This document shows positions 25,143 through 35,161 of a stretch of DNA of 64,000 bases, piece after piece. The translations under genes and the position numbers were made by a program. This DNA comes from Lawsonella sp012842085. Lineage in GTDB: Bacteria; Actinomycetota; Actinomycetes; Mycobacteriales; Mycobacteriaceae. The notes under the pieces are model-generated. The model saw only the letters and a program-made list of their open reading frames with translations. It was not told the DNA's origin and ran no database searches. The DNA lies in NCBI GenBank assembly GCA_036749735.1, contig DAINXV010000001.1, forward strand, positions 682,001-746,000, read 5' to 3'. Positions within the stretch are counted from its first letter, which is position 1; each line of letters starts with the position of its first letter.

Positions 25143-25472
25143 GTGTCCCTCCAGTACGGACAACCAACCAACAGTTCCGCACCTAGTAGTCTTATCTATT
25201 GGGCAATAGATGCCTTAAGTGTATGCTTTTCACACCTAACTTGAGTTGTAGTTTTCTACAAATTCTTCATCTATATATGCTGGAAAACGTTGAAAGCACT
25301 ACTAATTTGCGCCGCAATGCGACTAAGGTCACTTATTTACTTTGTGGGCTTCTCCACAAAATGAGCCAACTGCTCCATCCTTAGGTAAACTGTGGAACTT
25401 ATTAGTACCTGTCGAAAAGCTCGTTAGGTGACACTACTTGCCGCAACGACCGCTGGAGTAAAGGACACTTTC
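25143..25472. other. Divergent intergenic region
   Basis: This 330-base gap between the CAP gene and the GDSL gene contains no convincing ORF. It is A+T-rich and has a small perfect hairpin at 25246-25261 (TTGTAG-TTTT-CTACAA) that could be an operator. Promoters for both genes must lie here but no clear boxes were found. Confidence 0.5.
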
Positions 25473-26522
25473 GTGGTGAAGAAGATTCTCAGTATCGCCA
25501 TGGCCACCGTCATGGCCTTCGGTTTAACAACAACTACTGACGTCACCAGCTGGGCTGCCCCTGCCAAACCAGACAGCGACACCACCGAAACTGGCAGCAG
25601 CAAAACTGGCAAAACCAGCACGGAAAACAAAGCAGACCAGCGCAGCGACCTCACCCGCGACCCAGATATCGACTTTGATGCCTTCTCGCGGCCAATCGAA
25701 GACCGCCCCCACTATGTCGCTATCGGGGACTCCTACTCGGTGGCCGGTTGGGGACCAGTCACTTTCTGGGAACCCTGCTTCCGCAACGCCGTGGACTACC
25801 CACACATGGTTTCTGTTGCTACCGCCCTCCCCTTGGTGGAGCCGGCCTGCATTGGTGGCTCCGGCACCGGCTACTGGTACTCCTCAAAAATCAAGGGCAC
25901 AGATGTGGCCGTCAAGGTTCCATACCGGAAACTCATCAACAAAGACTCCACGCTGGTCACCATTAACCTGGGGCTCAACGACATCATGTTGGCCTACAAC
26001 AAGCGACTGCTCCGCAAATGCCTAGCCGCCTCTTTCACCAACACGGATCGCCTCAACCACGGCGCCTGTGAGGAAGCCGTCGAGAAGGAAACCCGGCCGC
26101 TGCTCAATATTTTGCCGCGCGTGCTGGAAGGCATCTACAAGGACGCCAAGAAACGTGCCCACAAGGATGCACTCGTGGTGGCTGTTGGCTACGTGAACTT
26201 CTTCTACGGGGAGGCCCCTTGCTGGGATAACCTCACCATTGGGCCCGTCGACCGCGCCTACATCGGCAGCATTTTCGATAGCGTCAACGACGCCGTTAAG
26301 AAGGCTGCCCGCAAGGCCAAAATTCCTTTCTACGTTCCGGCCGACCACCAGATCTACCTCAACTCCACCTGTGGAGTTCCGGGACTGCGTTGGACCACCA
26401 CCACCGGACTTCCCGAAATAACCTATCCGCTACATCCCACTCCAGCTGCGAACGCCGCAACCACCTACCACATCGCCAAGATGTACTGGAAGCACCAGCA
26501 GCGCCTCGCCGGCAAGCGCTAA
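25473..26522 (+). CDS. Secreted SGNH/GDSL lipase
   Basis: A 349-residue exported esterase. A signal peptide (about 1-29, SWAA) and a Ser/Thr/Lys-rich linker to about residue 75 precede the SGNH domain. Block I is YVAIGDSYSVAGWG with Ser87, block III NLGLNDI, and the late block is YPLHPTPAANAATTY with the catalytic His. The usual Asp three residues before that His is Tyr here, as in some esterases that use a dyad. Start is the GTG at 25473 with an AAAGGA site; the open frame upstream to 25428 has none. Confidence 0.8.
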   Translation: MVKKILSIAMATVMAFGLTTTTDVTSWAAPAKPDSDTTETGSSKTGKTSTENKADQRSDLTRDPDIDFDAFSRPIEDRPHYVAIGDSYSVAGWGPVTFWEPCFRNAVDYPHMVSVATALPLVEPACIGGSGTGYWYSSKIKGTDVAVKVPYRKLINKDSTLVTINLGLNDIMLAYNKRLLRKCLAASFTNTDRLNHGACEEAVEKETRPLLNILPRVLEGIYKDAKKRAHKDALVVAVGYVNFFYGEAPCWDNLTIGPVDRAYIGSIFDSVNDAVKKAARKAKIPFYVPADHQIYLNSTCGVPGLRWTTTTGLPEITYPLHPTPAANAATTYHIAKMYWKHQQRLAGKR

Positions 26523-26673
26523 AGAAGGTCACGCGCTAAGCGATAGAAAACCCTAAACCGCAGCGTAAGCGTGCGGCCGTAAGCGGCGCAAACGGAATAA
26601 GCGGAACCCATTGCGGGTTGGCATAAGTACAGAACAAAGCATTCATAACCGCACGTATGAGTGAGAAGATGTT

Positions 26674-27678
26674 ATGCCCGCAGTTACCGCAGACACCCTT
26701 ACCCTTCCACACATTCCCACGCCCAAATTAGAAGAAATAAACCAACAAACCTACCGCTCCGTCCACAAGGTTTACACCGCCCCTGTTGGTTTGGAGGGTG
26801 ACGGCTTCCCCGTGCGCCGCGCCTTCGCCGGCGTACCCAAAGCCACCCTCGACCCCTTCGTCCACATGGACCAGATGGGCGAGGTGGATTACGGTCCCCG
26901 CGAAGCACGCGGCACCGACTGGCACCCCCACCGTGGTTTCGAAACCGTCACCTACATTATCGACGGGGAATTCCAGCACCAGGACTCCCACGGCGGAGGC
27001 GGCTCCATTAAAGACGGAGACACCCAGTGGATGACGGCCGGGTCCGGCATTCTGCACATCGAGAAGCCACCCAACGAAATGGTTGACAACGGCGGCCTCT
27101 TCCACGGGATCCAACTATGGGTGAACCTGCCCGCCGCAAATAAGTTTCTTTCCCCCAAATACCAGGGCATCGGGAAAGATGACTTGAAACTTGTAACCAC
27201 TGCCGATGGCGGCACCCTTATCCGCATTATTGCCGGGGACATTGGCGGCCACACTGGGCCGGGCTCCACCCACAGTCCCATCACCATGGCTCACGCCACC
27301 CTCTATTCGGATGCCGAAATGGACATTCCGTGGAATCCCGACTTCAACGCCCTGGTATATGTACTGTCCGGCAAAGGCACCGTCGGTACCCCAGCGGCAG
27401 ACAAAACCGCCCGCCCCATTCGGGAAAGCCAACTGGCTGTATTGGGGGAACGGATCCTCGCCCGCGCCGACAACAACCAAGACAGCCGCTCCCCCAACCT
27501 GGAACTGCTGCTCCTGGGCGGTAAACCGATTGGCGAACCGGTAGCACAGTGGGGTCCCTTCGTCATGAACACCCGCGCCGAACTGGCGGAAGCTATCGAA
27601 GACTACCAAGCTGGTCGGATGGGTCGCGTTCCGGAGGATGGGCTGCGCGTCTACCGCGGCAAACCGCAGAGCGACTAA
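26674..27678 (+). CDS. Pirin family protein
   Basis: A 334-residue bicupin protein. The N-terminal cupin has the metal-binding GTDWHPHRGFETVTYIIDGE motif and the follow-on GHMTAGSGILHIE-like segment (here WMTAGSGILHIEKP). The C-terminal cupin is weaker, as usual (NALVYVLSGKGTVG). Bacterial pirins act as quercetinases or as regulators of central enzymes; which applies here cannot be told. It is monocistronic, 50 bases before the peptide transporter genes and possibly transcribed with them. Confidence 0.88.
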   Translation: MPAVTADTLTLPHIPTPKLEEINQQTYRSVHKVYTAPVGLEGDGFPVRRAFAGVPKATLDPFVHMDQMGEVDYGPREARGTDWHPHRGFETVTYIIDGEFQHQDSHGGGGSIKDGDTQWMTAGSGILHIEKPPNEMVDNGGLFHGIQLWVNLPAANKFLSPKYQGIGKDDLKLVTTADGGTLIRIIAGDIGGHTGPGSTHSPITMAHATLYSDAEMDIPWNPDFNALVYVLSGKGTVGTPAADKTARPIRESQLAVLGERILARADNNQDSRSPNLELLLLGGKPIGEPVAQWGPFVMNTRAELAEAIEDYQAGRMGRVPEDGLRVYRGKPQSD

Positions 27679-27728
27679 CGCGGCAATAGCTGCCCCCAGC
27701 TGCGGCCTATACCGATAAAGTAGTCGGT

Positions 27729-29369
27729 ATGGGAAAGACTCGTTCCGCACTGCGCACCATAGCTGTTGCCGCCCTGGCAGCTGGCCTCACCCTCTCCGTC
27801 ACCAGCTGCAGCACCCCCACGGATGCGGTACCGCCCGAGGTACTCACCGTAATGGGCAGCGAACCACAGCACCCGCTCGTCACCACCAACACCAACGAAA
27901 CCGGTGGGGGCGACATTCTGCTGTACCTTTACCGGGGCCTCATCTCCTACGATATTGACGGCTCCATGCGGCTCGAGCACGCCAAGGAGATCACCCCCAA
28001 CGCCAACTCCACCGAATTCGACATCACCCTGAAAGAGGACTGGGAGTTCAGCAACGGGGAAAACATTACCGCGCAGCACTATGTGGACGCTTGGAACTTC
28101 GGCGCCTGCATGGACAATGTGCAGATGAACCAGAGTTTCTTCCAACCCATCCAAGGCTACGAAGACATCTACAACACCGCGGGCACCAACTGTAAAATGA
28201 GTGGCCTCACCGTCACCGGCCCCTACAGTTTTAAAGTCACACTGCGCCAACCCGAATCCGGCTTCCCGCTGCGCCTGGGACACATTCCCTACATGCCGCT
28301 GCCCATGGTGGCCTACGAGGACATTGCGGCCTTCGGCGAACACCCCATCGGCAACGGCCCCTACAAACTGATCGACGGGAAAGCCTGGTACCACAACGAT
28401 GTGCTGATGACGGAGCTGAACCCCAAGTACAAGGGCATCGACAAGCCACGCAACAAGGGACTCTGGTTCCGTTTCTACAACGACCCGGACACCGCCTACG
28501 CGGACCTGCTGGGTGGATTGTTGGACACCGTCGGAAGTGGAGTGGGACCCACCGCGCTGCCCAGCTTCGAAACCGACTTCCCCGACTCCAACAGCAACAA
28601 ACCCACCGCCAGCTCCCAATCTTTCGTCATTCCCGAGTGGCTCCCCCACTTTAAAGGCGAAGAGGGCAGGCTGCGCCGCCGCGCCATCAGCTACGCCATC
28701 AACCGGCCCCTCATTACCGAAAAGATTTTCTTCGGTACCCGCACGCCTGCGAAAGAATTTAGCTCCCCCACATTGGGTGACGTAGTGCTGGATGTGCCCG
28801 GCAACGAGGTGCTCACCTACAAGCCCGAGAAGGCTCGCAAACTGTGGAAGCAAGCCAACGAGATTAGCCCCTGGACTGGCAGTTTCCAGATCGCCTACAA
28901 CGCCGATGGCGGCCACCAACAATGGGTGGATGCGGTCTGCAACAATATTCACCAAGTGTTGGGCATTACCGCCCACGGCAAGGCCTACCCCACGTTTAAG
29001 CAGCTGCGCGACGAAATCACCCAAGAGACCATCACCGTCGCCTTCCGCACCGGCTGGCTGGCCGACTACCCCAGCGTCTACAACTTCCTGGAGCCCATGT
29101 TCATGACGGGTAGCTCCGCCAATGACGGAAACTACTCCTCCGCCACCTTCGACGAACTGCTTCACCAAGCAGCCGCCGCCTCCAGTGTGGAGGAATCCAA
29201 GAAAATCTATGTGAAGGCCCAAAGCATCCTCATGAAGGATCTGCCGGCCATTCCCCTCTGGTACCCCAACGGCTCCACTGCCTGGAACCCGGAGCTCAAA
29301 AACGTCCACATTATGTGGAACGGGTACCCCAACTACACCCTCATCGAAAAACCCGTACCCCAAGAGTGA
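27729..29369 (+). CDS. Peptide ABC transporter binding lipoprotein
   Basis: Extracellular solute-binding lipoprotein of the oligopeptide/dipeptide family (SBP_bac_5), 546 residues. Lipobox Cys27 in LSVTSC. Family sequence includes DGSMRLEHAKEITPNANSTE, FDITLKEDWEFSNGENITAQHYVDAW and GNGPYKLIDGKAWYHND. It begins a four-gene plus-strand operon with two permeases and a fused double ATPase. The substrate may be oligopeptides; other small solutes cannot be excluded. No strong ribosome site before the ATG. Confidence 0.88.
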   Translation: MGKTRSALRTIAVAALAAGLTLSVTSCSTPTDAVPPEVLTVMGSEPQHPLVTTNTNETGGGDILLYLYRGLISYDIDGSMRLEHAKEITPNANSTEFDITLKEDWEFSNGENITAQHYVDAWNFGACMDNVQMNQSFFQPIQGYEDIYNTAGTNCKMSGLTVTGPYSFKVTLRQPESGFPLRLGHIPYMPLPMVAYEDIAAFGEHPIGNGPYKLIDGKAWYHNDVLMTELNPKYKGIDKPRNKGLWFRFYNDPDTAYADLLGGLLDTVGSGVGPTALPSFETDFPDSNSNKPTASSQSFVIPEWLPHFKGEEGRLRRRAISYAINRPLITEKIFFGTRTPAKEFSSPTLGDVVLDVPGNEVLTYKPEKARKLWKQANEISPWTGSFQIAYNADGGHQQWVDAVCNNIHQVLGITAHGKAYPTFKQLRDEITQETITVAFRTGWLADYPSVYNFLEPMFMTGSSANDGNYSSATFDELLHQAAAASSVEESKKIYVKAQSILMKDLPAIPLWYPNGSTAWNPELKNVHIMWNGYPNYTLIEKPVPQE

Positions 29370-29381
29370 GAGGACTGAACC

Positions 29382-30308
29382 TTGGGTTGGTACATAGTTA
29401 AGCGCGTGGGGCAGATGGTTCCCGTCTTCCTGGGAGCCACCTTCCTCATCTACGCCATGGTGTTCCTCACCCCCGGCGACCCGATCGCGGCGCTCGCGGG
29501 GGACAAACCGCTCACCCCCGAGCTGGTGGAGAACCTGCGCAGCCAATACAACCTGGATAAACCCTTCCTGGTGCAGTACGGCCTGTACCTGAAAGGCATC
29601 TTCACTGGCGACTTCGGCATGACGTTCTCCGGCCGACCAGTCATTGAGGAGATTTCCCGCGCCTTCCCCGTCACCGTCAAACTGGCGATTATGGCGCTGG
29701 TTATCGAAACCGTTTTCGGTATCGGCTTCGGCGTCTACGCGGGACTCAAGAAGGGCGGCTGGTTCGACAGCACCCTACTGGTGGTGTCCCTCGTCATTAT
29801 CGCCATCCCCACCTTCGTGATGGGCTTCGTCGCCCGCTACCTCTTCGGCATCAAATGGGGGGTGGTGCCGCCCACGGTGGGTGGCAACCCGACTTTCGTG
29901 CGGCTACTACTCCCGGCCTTCGTGTTGGGGTTGGTGTCCTTCGCCTATGTGCTGCGGCTGACGCGCTCCTCCATTTCCGAAGTGATGGGGGCAGACCATG
30001 TGCGTACTGCCGCCGCCAAGGGGCTTACCCGCCCGCAGGTGGTTGTGCGCCACATTCTGCGCAACTCCCTCATCCCGGTGGTGACGTTCATTGGTACCGA
30101 CCTGGCGGCGCTCATGGGTGGCGCCATTGTGACGGAAGGTATCTTCAACATTCCTGGCATCGGTGGCCTGGTGTATCGGGCCGTGATGCTGGGTGAAGCG
30201 CCCACTGTTGTTTCTGTCGTCACCATCATGGTGTTGATCTTCATGGTGGCGAACCTGCTTATTGACCTGCTGTACGCTGCTCTGGATCCGAGGATTCGCT
30301 ATGCCTAA
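29382..30308 (+). CDS. Peptide ABC transporter permease (DppB type)
   Basis: A 308-residue inner-membrane permease. It begins with the family signature GWYIVKRVGQMVPVFLGATFLIYAM, has about six membrane segments and the ATPase-contacting loop DHVRTAAAKGLTRPQVVVRH near residue 207. The start is TTG at 29382, with a GAGAGGA site 7 bases upstream and 12 bases after the binding-protein stop. It overlaps the next gene by 8 bases. Confidence 0.9.
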   Translation: MGWYIVKRVGQMVPVFLGATFLIYAMVFLTPGDPIAALAGDKPLTPELVENLRSQYNLDKPFLVQYGLYLKGIFTGDFGMTFSGRPVIEEISRAFPVTVKLAIMALVIETVFGIGFGVYAGLKKGGWFDSTLLVVSLVIIAIPTFVMGFVARYLFGIKWGVVPPTVGGNPTFVRLLLPAFVLGLVSFAYVLRLTRSSISEVMGADHVRTAAAKGLTRPQVVVRHILRNSLIPVVTFIGTDLAALMGGAIVTEGIFNIPGIGGLVYRAVMLGEAPTVVSVVTIMVLIFMVANLLIDLLYAALDPRIRYA

Positions 30309-31242
30309 GCCCGACACTATTGCGCACGCAGACAATTCCGTGCCAGACAACACTGTGCCAGACAATAAAGTCCCCGACACTGCCCCAGCCGGCATGTGGC
30401 TGGAGGCCTGGCGGCGCCTCCGGCGGCGTCCCCTCTTCTGGATTTCCGTCTTCATTATTTTGCTGGTGCTGCTGGTGGCAGCCTTCCCCGGTTTGTTCAC
30501 CGACCTGGACCCCAACCAGGGCGACCTGATGAACTCGCTGGAGGGCGGCCAACCCGGCCACATTTTTGGTTTCACGCAGCAAGGCTACGACGTGTACGCC
30601 CGCGTTATTTATGGTGCTCGCGCCTCCGTGGTGGTGGGCATTAGTGTTACTTTGCTGGTGACGTTGTTCGGCATCATTATGGGCGCTATTGCAGGCTACT
30701 TCGGTGGGGTGTGGGATGCGATACTCTCCCGCATCACCGACATGTTTTTCGCGATCCCGCTGCTGCTGGCCGGCATTGTGCTCATGCAGCTTTTCCCGGA
30801 GCGCACCATCGGCACCGTGATCCTGGTGCTGTCCGCGTTCGGCTGGCCACAGATGGCGCGCGTGGTGCGCGGCGCGGTAGTGAGCGCCAAAAACAATGAC
30901 TATGTAATGGCCGCTCGTGCGATCGGCAAATCCCGCATGTCGATTCTTTTCACTCACGTGCTGCCCAACTGTTTGGCACCCATCATCGTGATGGCCACCA
31001 CCAGCCTGGGTGTGTTTATTGTGGCGGAGGCGACGCTCTCCTTCCTGGGTATCGGTCTCCCCACCACCATGGTGAGCTGGGGTAACGATATTTCGGTGGC
31101 GCAGCAAACCCTGCGGCAAGCGCCGCTGACACTCTTCTGGCCGTCACTGGCCCTAGCGATCACTGTGCTTGGCTTCATTCTGCTGGGTGATGCCCTCAAG
31201 GATGCCCTGGACCCCAAAGAACAAATGAATGTGAGGGCCTAA
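30301..31242 (+). CDS. Peptide ABC transporter permease (DppC type)
   Basis: The partner permease, 313 residues. The N-terminal cytoplasmic part contains a short degenerate repeat of V-P-D-N units (about residues 10-22) before the first helix. The motif DYVMAARAIGKSRMSILFTHVLPN near 199 contacts the ATPase. The start ATG at 30301 overlaps the end of the upstream permease gene by 8 bases and has a GAGG site. The open frame upstream of it lies inside the other permease gene and was not used. Confidence 0.9.
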   Translation: MPKPDTIAHADNSVPDNTVPDNKVPDTAPAGMWLEAWRRLRRRPLFWISVFIILLVLLVAAFPGLFTDLDPNQGDLMNSLEGGQPGHIFGFTQQGYDVYARVIYGARASVVVGISVTLLVTLFGIIMGAIAGYFGGVWDAILSRITDMFFAIPLLLAGIVLMQLFPERTIGTVILVLSAFGWPQMARVVRGAVVSAKNNDYVMAARAIGKSRMSILFTHVLPNCLAPIIVMATTSLGVFIVAEATLSFLGIGLPTTMVSWGNDISVAQQTLRQAPLTLFWPSLALAITVLGFILLGDALKDALDPKEQMNVRA

Positions 31243-31245
31243 GCG

Positions 31246-32898
31246 ATGCAGAAACAGACTCCACTGCTGGAGGTTGAGAACCTCGACATTGCCTTCGGCT
31301 CCACCAAAGATCCGAAGCCCACAGTGCATGGCGCCAGCTTCCAGATCTATCCGGGCGAGACGGTCGCCATTGTGGGTGAGTCCGGTTCCGGAAAATCCAC
31401 CACAGCCCACGCGATTATTGATCTGCTGCCGGGTACGGGGCACGTCACCGGCGGCTCAATAAAGTTTCACAACGTGAAACAAAACCCGGAGGAGTTTACT
31501 GAACTTGTGGGAGCCTCCTCCAAAACCATGCAGGATCTGCGCGGCAAAGAGATTGGCCTGGTCCCCCAAGACCCTATGACCAACCTCAACCCGGTGTGGA
31601 CTATCGGCACCCAAATCTCGGAGGCCCTCAAAGCCAACAACGTCACCCACGGGCGTAAAGACACCCATACCCGCGCGTGCGAACTGCTCGCCGAAGCGGG
31701 TATGAAGAATCCGGAAAGCCACCTGAAGCAGTACCCGCACGAGTTTTCTGGGGGCATGTGCCAACGTGCCCTCATCGCCATTGGTCTGCATGCCCGGCCC
31801 AAACTCCTCATCGCGGATGAGCCCACCTCGGCTTTGGATGTGACCGTCCAGAAGCAGATTCTGGACCATCTGGAGGGGCTTATAGGGGAACTGGATACGG
31901 CAGTCCTGCTCATCACCCACGATTTGGGTTTGGCGGCCGAGCGGGCTGAGCGGATCATCGTTATGCAAAACGGCCGGATTGTGGAGCAGGGCCCCAGCCT
32001 GGAGATTCTCCGCAACCCCCAGCACCCCTATACGAAGCAACTTATTAAAGCGGCCCCCAGCCTGTCGGTGCGCCGCGCTGATCAACGCAACCCACACCAC
32101 ACCACGGGTCGCACCCTCCTTAAGGTGGAGAACCTAACGAAGCGGTTCCTCACCCCCGATTCTCGTCCCTGGAAGAAGAAGTACTTCACCGCTGTGGACG
32201 ATGTGTCGCTGGAGATCAAACAACTGCAGACGACGGCGATTGTGGGCGAGTCCGGCTCCGGCAAATCCACTGTCGCCAATATGATGTTGGGGCTGTTGGA
32301 CCCGACGGAGGGCGCGGTCTACTACGAGGATGAGCCCATTAAGGGGATGCGCCGCCGGGAGGAGTTGGAGTTTCGCCGGAAAGTTCAGCCCGTTTTCCAA
32401 AACCCCTACGGCACGTTGGATCCCATGTGGTCGGTCTTCAACCTGATTCAAGAGCCGTTGAAAGTTCACAAGATTGGGGACAAGCAGAGCCGGCGGGCGC
32501 GCGTCCTGGACATTATGGACCGGGTGGCGCTGCCGCGGAGTATGGCCCGGCGCTACCCCATGGAACTGTCGGGTGGACAGCGCCAACGTGTCGCGATTGC
32601 GCGGGCACTGGTGTTGGAGCCGGAGGTTGTGATCTGCGACGAGGCCGTCAGCGCCCTGGATGTTTTGGTGCAGGCCCAGATTCTGGATTTGTTGAATGAG
32701 CTGCAAGAAGAACTGGGACTCACGTATGTGTTTATCACCCACGATTTGGCGGTGGTGAAGCAGATCGCAGACGAGGTGGTCGTGATGCAAAACGGCCGGA
32801 TTGTGGAGCGGGGCGAAACGGATGAGCTCTACGCAAATCCGCAAAGCGACTACACCGCGAAACTCTTGGACGCGATCCCCGGCGCAGACCTGCTGTAA
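31246..32898 (+). CDS. Fused double ABC ATPase (DppD-DppF)
   Basis: Cytoplasmic ATPase of the peptide importer with both nucleotide-binding domains in one 550-residue chain. Domain 1 has Walker A GESGSGKSTT (about 44-53) and a variant signature FSGGMCQRA; domain 2 has Walker A GESGSGKSTV near 335 and signature LSGGQRQRVAIARAL. Both keep Walker B (LLIADEPTSALD; VVICDEAVSALD). In domain 2 the usual Pro after the Glu is Ala. It is three bases downstream of the permease gene and last in the operon. Confidence 0.9.
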   Translation: MQKQTPLLEVENLDIAFGSTKDPKPTVHGASFQIYPGETVAIVGESGSGKSTTAHAIIDLLPGTGHVTGGSIKFHNVKQNPEEFTELVGASSKTMQDLRGKEIGLVPQDPMTNLNPVWTIGTQISEALKANNVTHGRKDTHTRACELLAEAGMKNPESHLKQYPHEFSGGMCQRALIAIGLHARPKLLIADEPTSALDVTVQKQILDHLEGLIGELDTAVLLITHDLGLAAERAERIIVMQNGRIVEQGPSLEILRNPQHPYTKQLIKAAPSLSVRRADQRNPHHTTGRTLLKVENLTKRFLTPDSRPWKKKYFTAVDDVSLEIKQLQTTAIVGESGSGKSTVANMMLGLLDPTEGAVYYEDEPIKGMRRREELEFRRKVQPVFQNPYGTLDPMWSVFNLIQEPLKVHKIGDKQSRRARVLDIMDRVALPRSMARRYPMELSGGQRQRVAIARALVLEPEVVICDEAVSALDVLVQAQILDLLNELQEELGLTYVFITHDLAVVKQIADEVVVMQNGRIVERGETDELYANPQSDYTAKLLDAIPGADLL

Positions 32899-32917
32899 CT
32901 TTCTTTTTTTCAGCATT

Positions 32918-32957
32918 AAGGGAGGGTGACGCTTTTGAGCGTCACCCTCCCTTTCTG
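32918..32957. terminator. Bidirectional terminator of the peptide operon
   Basis: A perfect 16-bp stem (32918-32933 with 32938-32953) with a four-base loop, a run of T residues before it and a shorter one after. It separates the convergent ATPase and flavoprotein genes. Confidence 0.85.
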
Positions 32958-32999
32958 TAGCTGTATGAAATTATGTGTCTTTACCGAACTAGCGCGGGG

Positions 33000-34724
33000 C
33001 TAGTGCGCGACCATCTGCGGACCGCGCTTCTCGGCGATAGTGTTGGCGGCGGTGTGTCCGAAGACGAGTGCCGCGCCAATGGAGGTACCACCAGCGGTGT
33101 AGGTGTGGCCCACGATGGACTTGGTGGTGTTACCGGCGGCGTAGAGGCCTTCAATAACACTGCCGTCTTCGCGGGTTACCTCCGCCTTGGTGTTGATGAC
33201 CAGGCCACCGGAAGTGCCGATGTCACCCGGGTAAACCTGGGTGGCGTAGAAGGGGCCTTCCTCAATGGTGCCGAGGGACGGGTTCGGCTTGTGGTAGCGG
33301 TCGCCGTAGAACCAGTCGTGCTCGTTTTCACCACGGTGGAAGTCTTCGTCCACACCGGTGCGGGCGTATTCGTTGAACTGCTTGGTGGTCTCTGCCAGCT
33401 GGTCGTACGGAACGTCGATCTTGGCGGCGAGTTCCTCCAGGGTGTCTGCCTTAATAAGAGCACCGGACTCGTAAAGCTCCTTCGGGAACGGTACATACGG
33501 AATGTAGGCGTAGGCGAAGGTGTACTTGCGGCGGAACTGCCTATCGAAGATCAACCAGGCGGGCATGTTTTCGGCGGGGCCGTCGCCCTTACCGAACTTG
33601 CCACCGTAAAGTCCTTGGCCGGCGGTGCAGTAGGGCAGTGCTTCGTTCATGAAGCGCTTGCCGTCGCCGTTCACAATCATGGTGTGCGGGACGGAACGGT
33701 CCGGCACAATGAACTGCTCCACGTCGTTGGTGACGACTGGCTTCCAGCGTTTGGTGATGGGCAGCTGGATGACGGGGCTCCAGATGGCGTCCGACATGTT
33801 GTCGATGGCGGCACCATACTTGAGGCCGATTTCGATACCGTCACCAGTGTTGCCTTCGGCGCCGACGGTCCATTCCCCGTTAATGGGGTGACGCTGGTAC
33901 TTCTTGCGCATTTCGTCGTTGCGTTCGAAGCCACCGCAGCCGAGGATGACGCCGTGCTTGGCGTTGATCTCTTTCTGCTTTCCGTTCTGTTCAATAACTA
34001 CGCCGGTGACGCGGTCGTCGGTGAAGACGAGGTCCACCAGTTTGGTTTCGAGTTCAACATCGACACCGAAGCGGAGGACGGAGTGCATCATGGCGGCGGT
34101 GAGGCCAGTGCCCATGGTGCGGGGGGAACGTCCGGCGATAATGGAGGCAATGTTGCGGAAGAGCAGGCGTGCCATACGCACGTAGGGCTTCCAGCTGGAC
34201 ATAAAGAGGAGGATGTCAGCCGAGTCGAAGGAGTTCATATCCATCGGTGCGAACGGCTTGAAGTAGGCGTCCATCTGGGTTTTCTTCCAGAGGCCTAGTT
34301 CGTTGGCATCGAAGGGGCCAGCCTCTACACCGCGGCCGGTGGGCTGAGCGCCGGGGGCATCCAACCAGTAGTCTGGGTAGCCGTCCATGCGACGCCAGAT
34401 GAGGCCCGGGCAGTTGGAGGTAATAAAGTCCATGGCCTTTTCGCCATTTTCAAGGAAGGCGTCAATCATCTCATCTGAGGTGCAGTCGCCCACAGTGGCC
34501 TTCATGTATTGGCGGCCAAGTTCCTTGTTATCGTTGCCGCCGACATGCTGGAGCTGTTTGTTTCCAGGTACCCACACCATGCCCGCGGACTTTGCGGTGG
34601 AACCGCCCCAAACTTTGTCCTTCTCAATCAAGAGAACTTTGAATCCGTGTTTGGCGGCGGTGAGGGCGCCACTAAGACCTGCGGCACCGGAACCGACTAC
34701 GACAACGTCATAATCTTTATCCAT
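33000..34724 (-). CDS. KstD-like FAD-binding dehydrogenase
   Basis: A 574-residue flavoprotein of the 3-oxosteroid 1-dehydrogenase/fumarate-reductase superfamily. The dinucleotide motif VVVGSGAAGLSGALTAAKHG is at 8-27, the segment WGGSTAKSAGMVWVPGN near 39 is typical of KstD, and the C-terminal TYTAGGTSIGAALVFGHTAA closes the FAD site. Steroid dehydrogenation is possible, but no other sterol gene is seen nearby and related enzymes use other ketones or unsaturated acids. Monocistronic. Confidence 0.78.
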   Translation of the reverse strand: MDKDYDVVVVGSGAAGLSGALTAAKHGFKVLLIEKDKVWGGSTAKSAGMVWVPGNKQLQHVGGNDNKELGRQYMKATVGDCTSDEMIDAFLENGEKAMDFITSNCPGLIWRRMDGYPDYWLDAPGAQPTGRGVEAGPFDANELGLWKKTQMDAYFKPFAPMDMNSFDSADILLFMSSWKPYVRMARLLFRNIASIIAGRSPRTMGTGLTAAMMHSVLRFGVDVELETKLVDLVFTDDRVTGVVIEQNGKQKEINAKHGVILGCGGFERNDEMRKKYQRHPINGEWTVGAEGNTGDGIEIGLKYGAAIDNMSDAIWSPVIQLPITKRWKPVVTNDVEQFIVPDRSVPHTMIVNGDGKRFMNEALPYCTAGQGLYGGKFGKGDGPAENMPAWLIFDRQFRRKYTFAYAYIPYVPFPKELYESGALIKADTLEELAAKIDVPYDQLAETTKQFNEYARTGVDEDFHRGENEHDWFYGDRYHKPNPSLGTIEEGPFYATQVYPGDIGTSGGLVINTKAEVTREDGSVIEGLYAAGNTTKSIVGHTYTAGGTSIGAALVFGHTAANTIAEKRGPQMVAH

Positions 34725-35161
34725 GCAAAATCACAACCTTTGATAAGAGCAGAGAAAGTCCACTCATTTAATAATCCACTGTTTGAACTATACGTCTGCT
34801 AATCAGCGTTTTTTCTGGATTTCCTAAGATTTTTGGTGTGAGCGGAGGGAGTTTTGCCACCACTCCCCCTTGCCTCCCACCGCAAGCATCAAAACCCCTG
34901 GTCTGGTTGTTTTTTGGGGCTTTATCTGGAGGGATCCTGCGGATTTAAATAAGTGATGAATTGCCTCACTTTTCCTCATAATGCACTCAGATATTTAGCA
35001 TTTGTGAGCTGTGCCACTGCAGGTCACGGTGCCACATGGCGCGTCATATGGAACTCCCCCAAATAGCGATCGCCGCCCCCGATCCACCCACAGTTGGGGC
35101 GGTTGGAGGCGGCGATGTCGCTAAATTGTGGTGAGCTCGTTAATGAGCTCGCACCATCCTC
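34725..35161. other. Intergenic region with a structured end
   Basis: A 437-base gap between two minus-strand genes. The KstD-like gene promoter should lie at the 34.8 kb end, but no boxes are clear. A branched hairpin at 35064-35123 and a small palindromic hairpin at 35132-35149 (GAGCTC arms) occupy the other end. Confidence 0.5.
35064..35123 (-). terminator. Branched terminator-like structure
   Basis: The outer arms 35064-35077 and 35108-35123 pair over 14 bp with a two-base bulge. Inside, CCGCCCC can pair with GGGGCGG. It lies about 40 bases past the stop of the monoacylglycerol-lipase-like gene and exits into TTT on the minus strand. Confidence 0.5.

Noticed and set aside
27675..29546. 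A 623-codon frame on the minus strand
   Set aside because: Antisense to the peptide-binding lipoprotein gene, with no recognisable domain.
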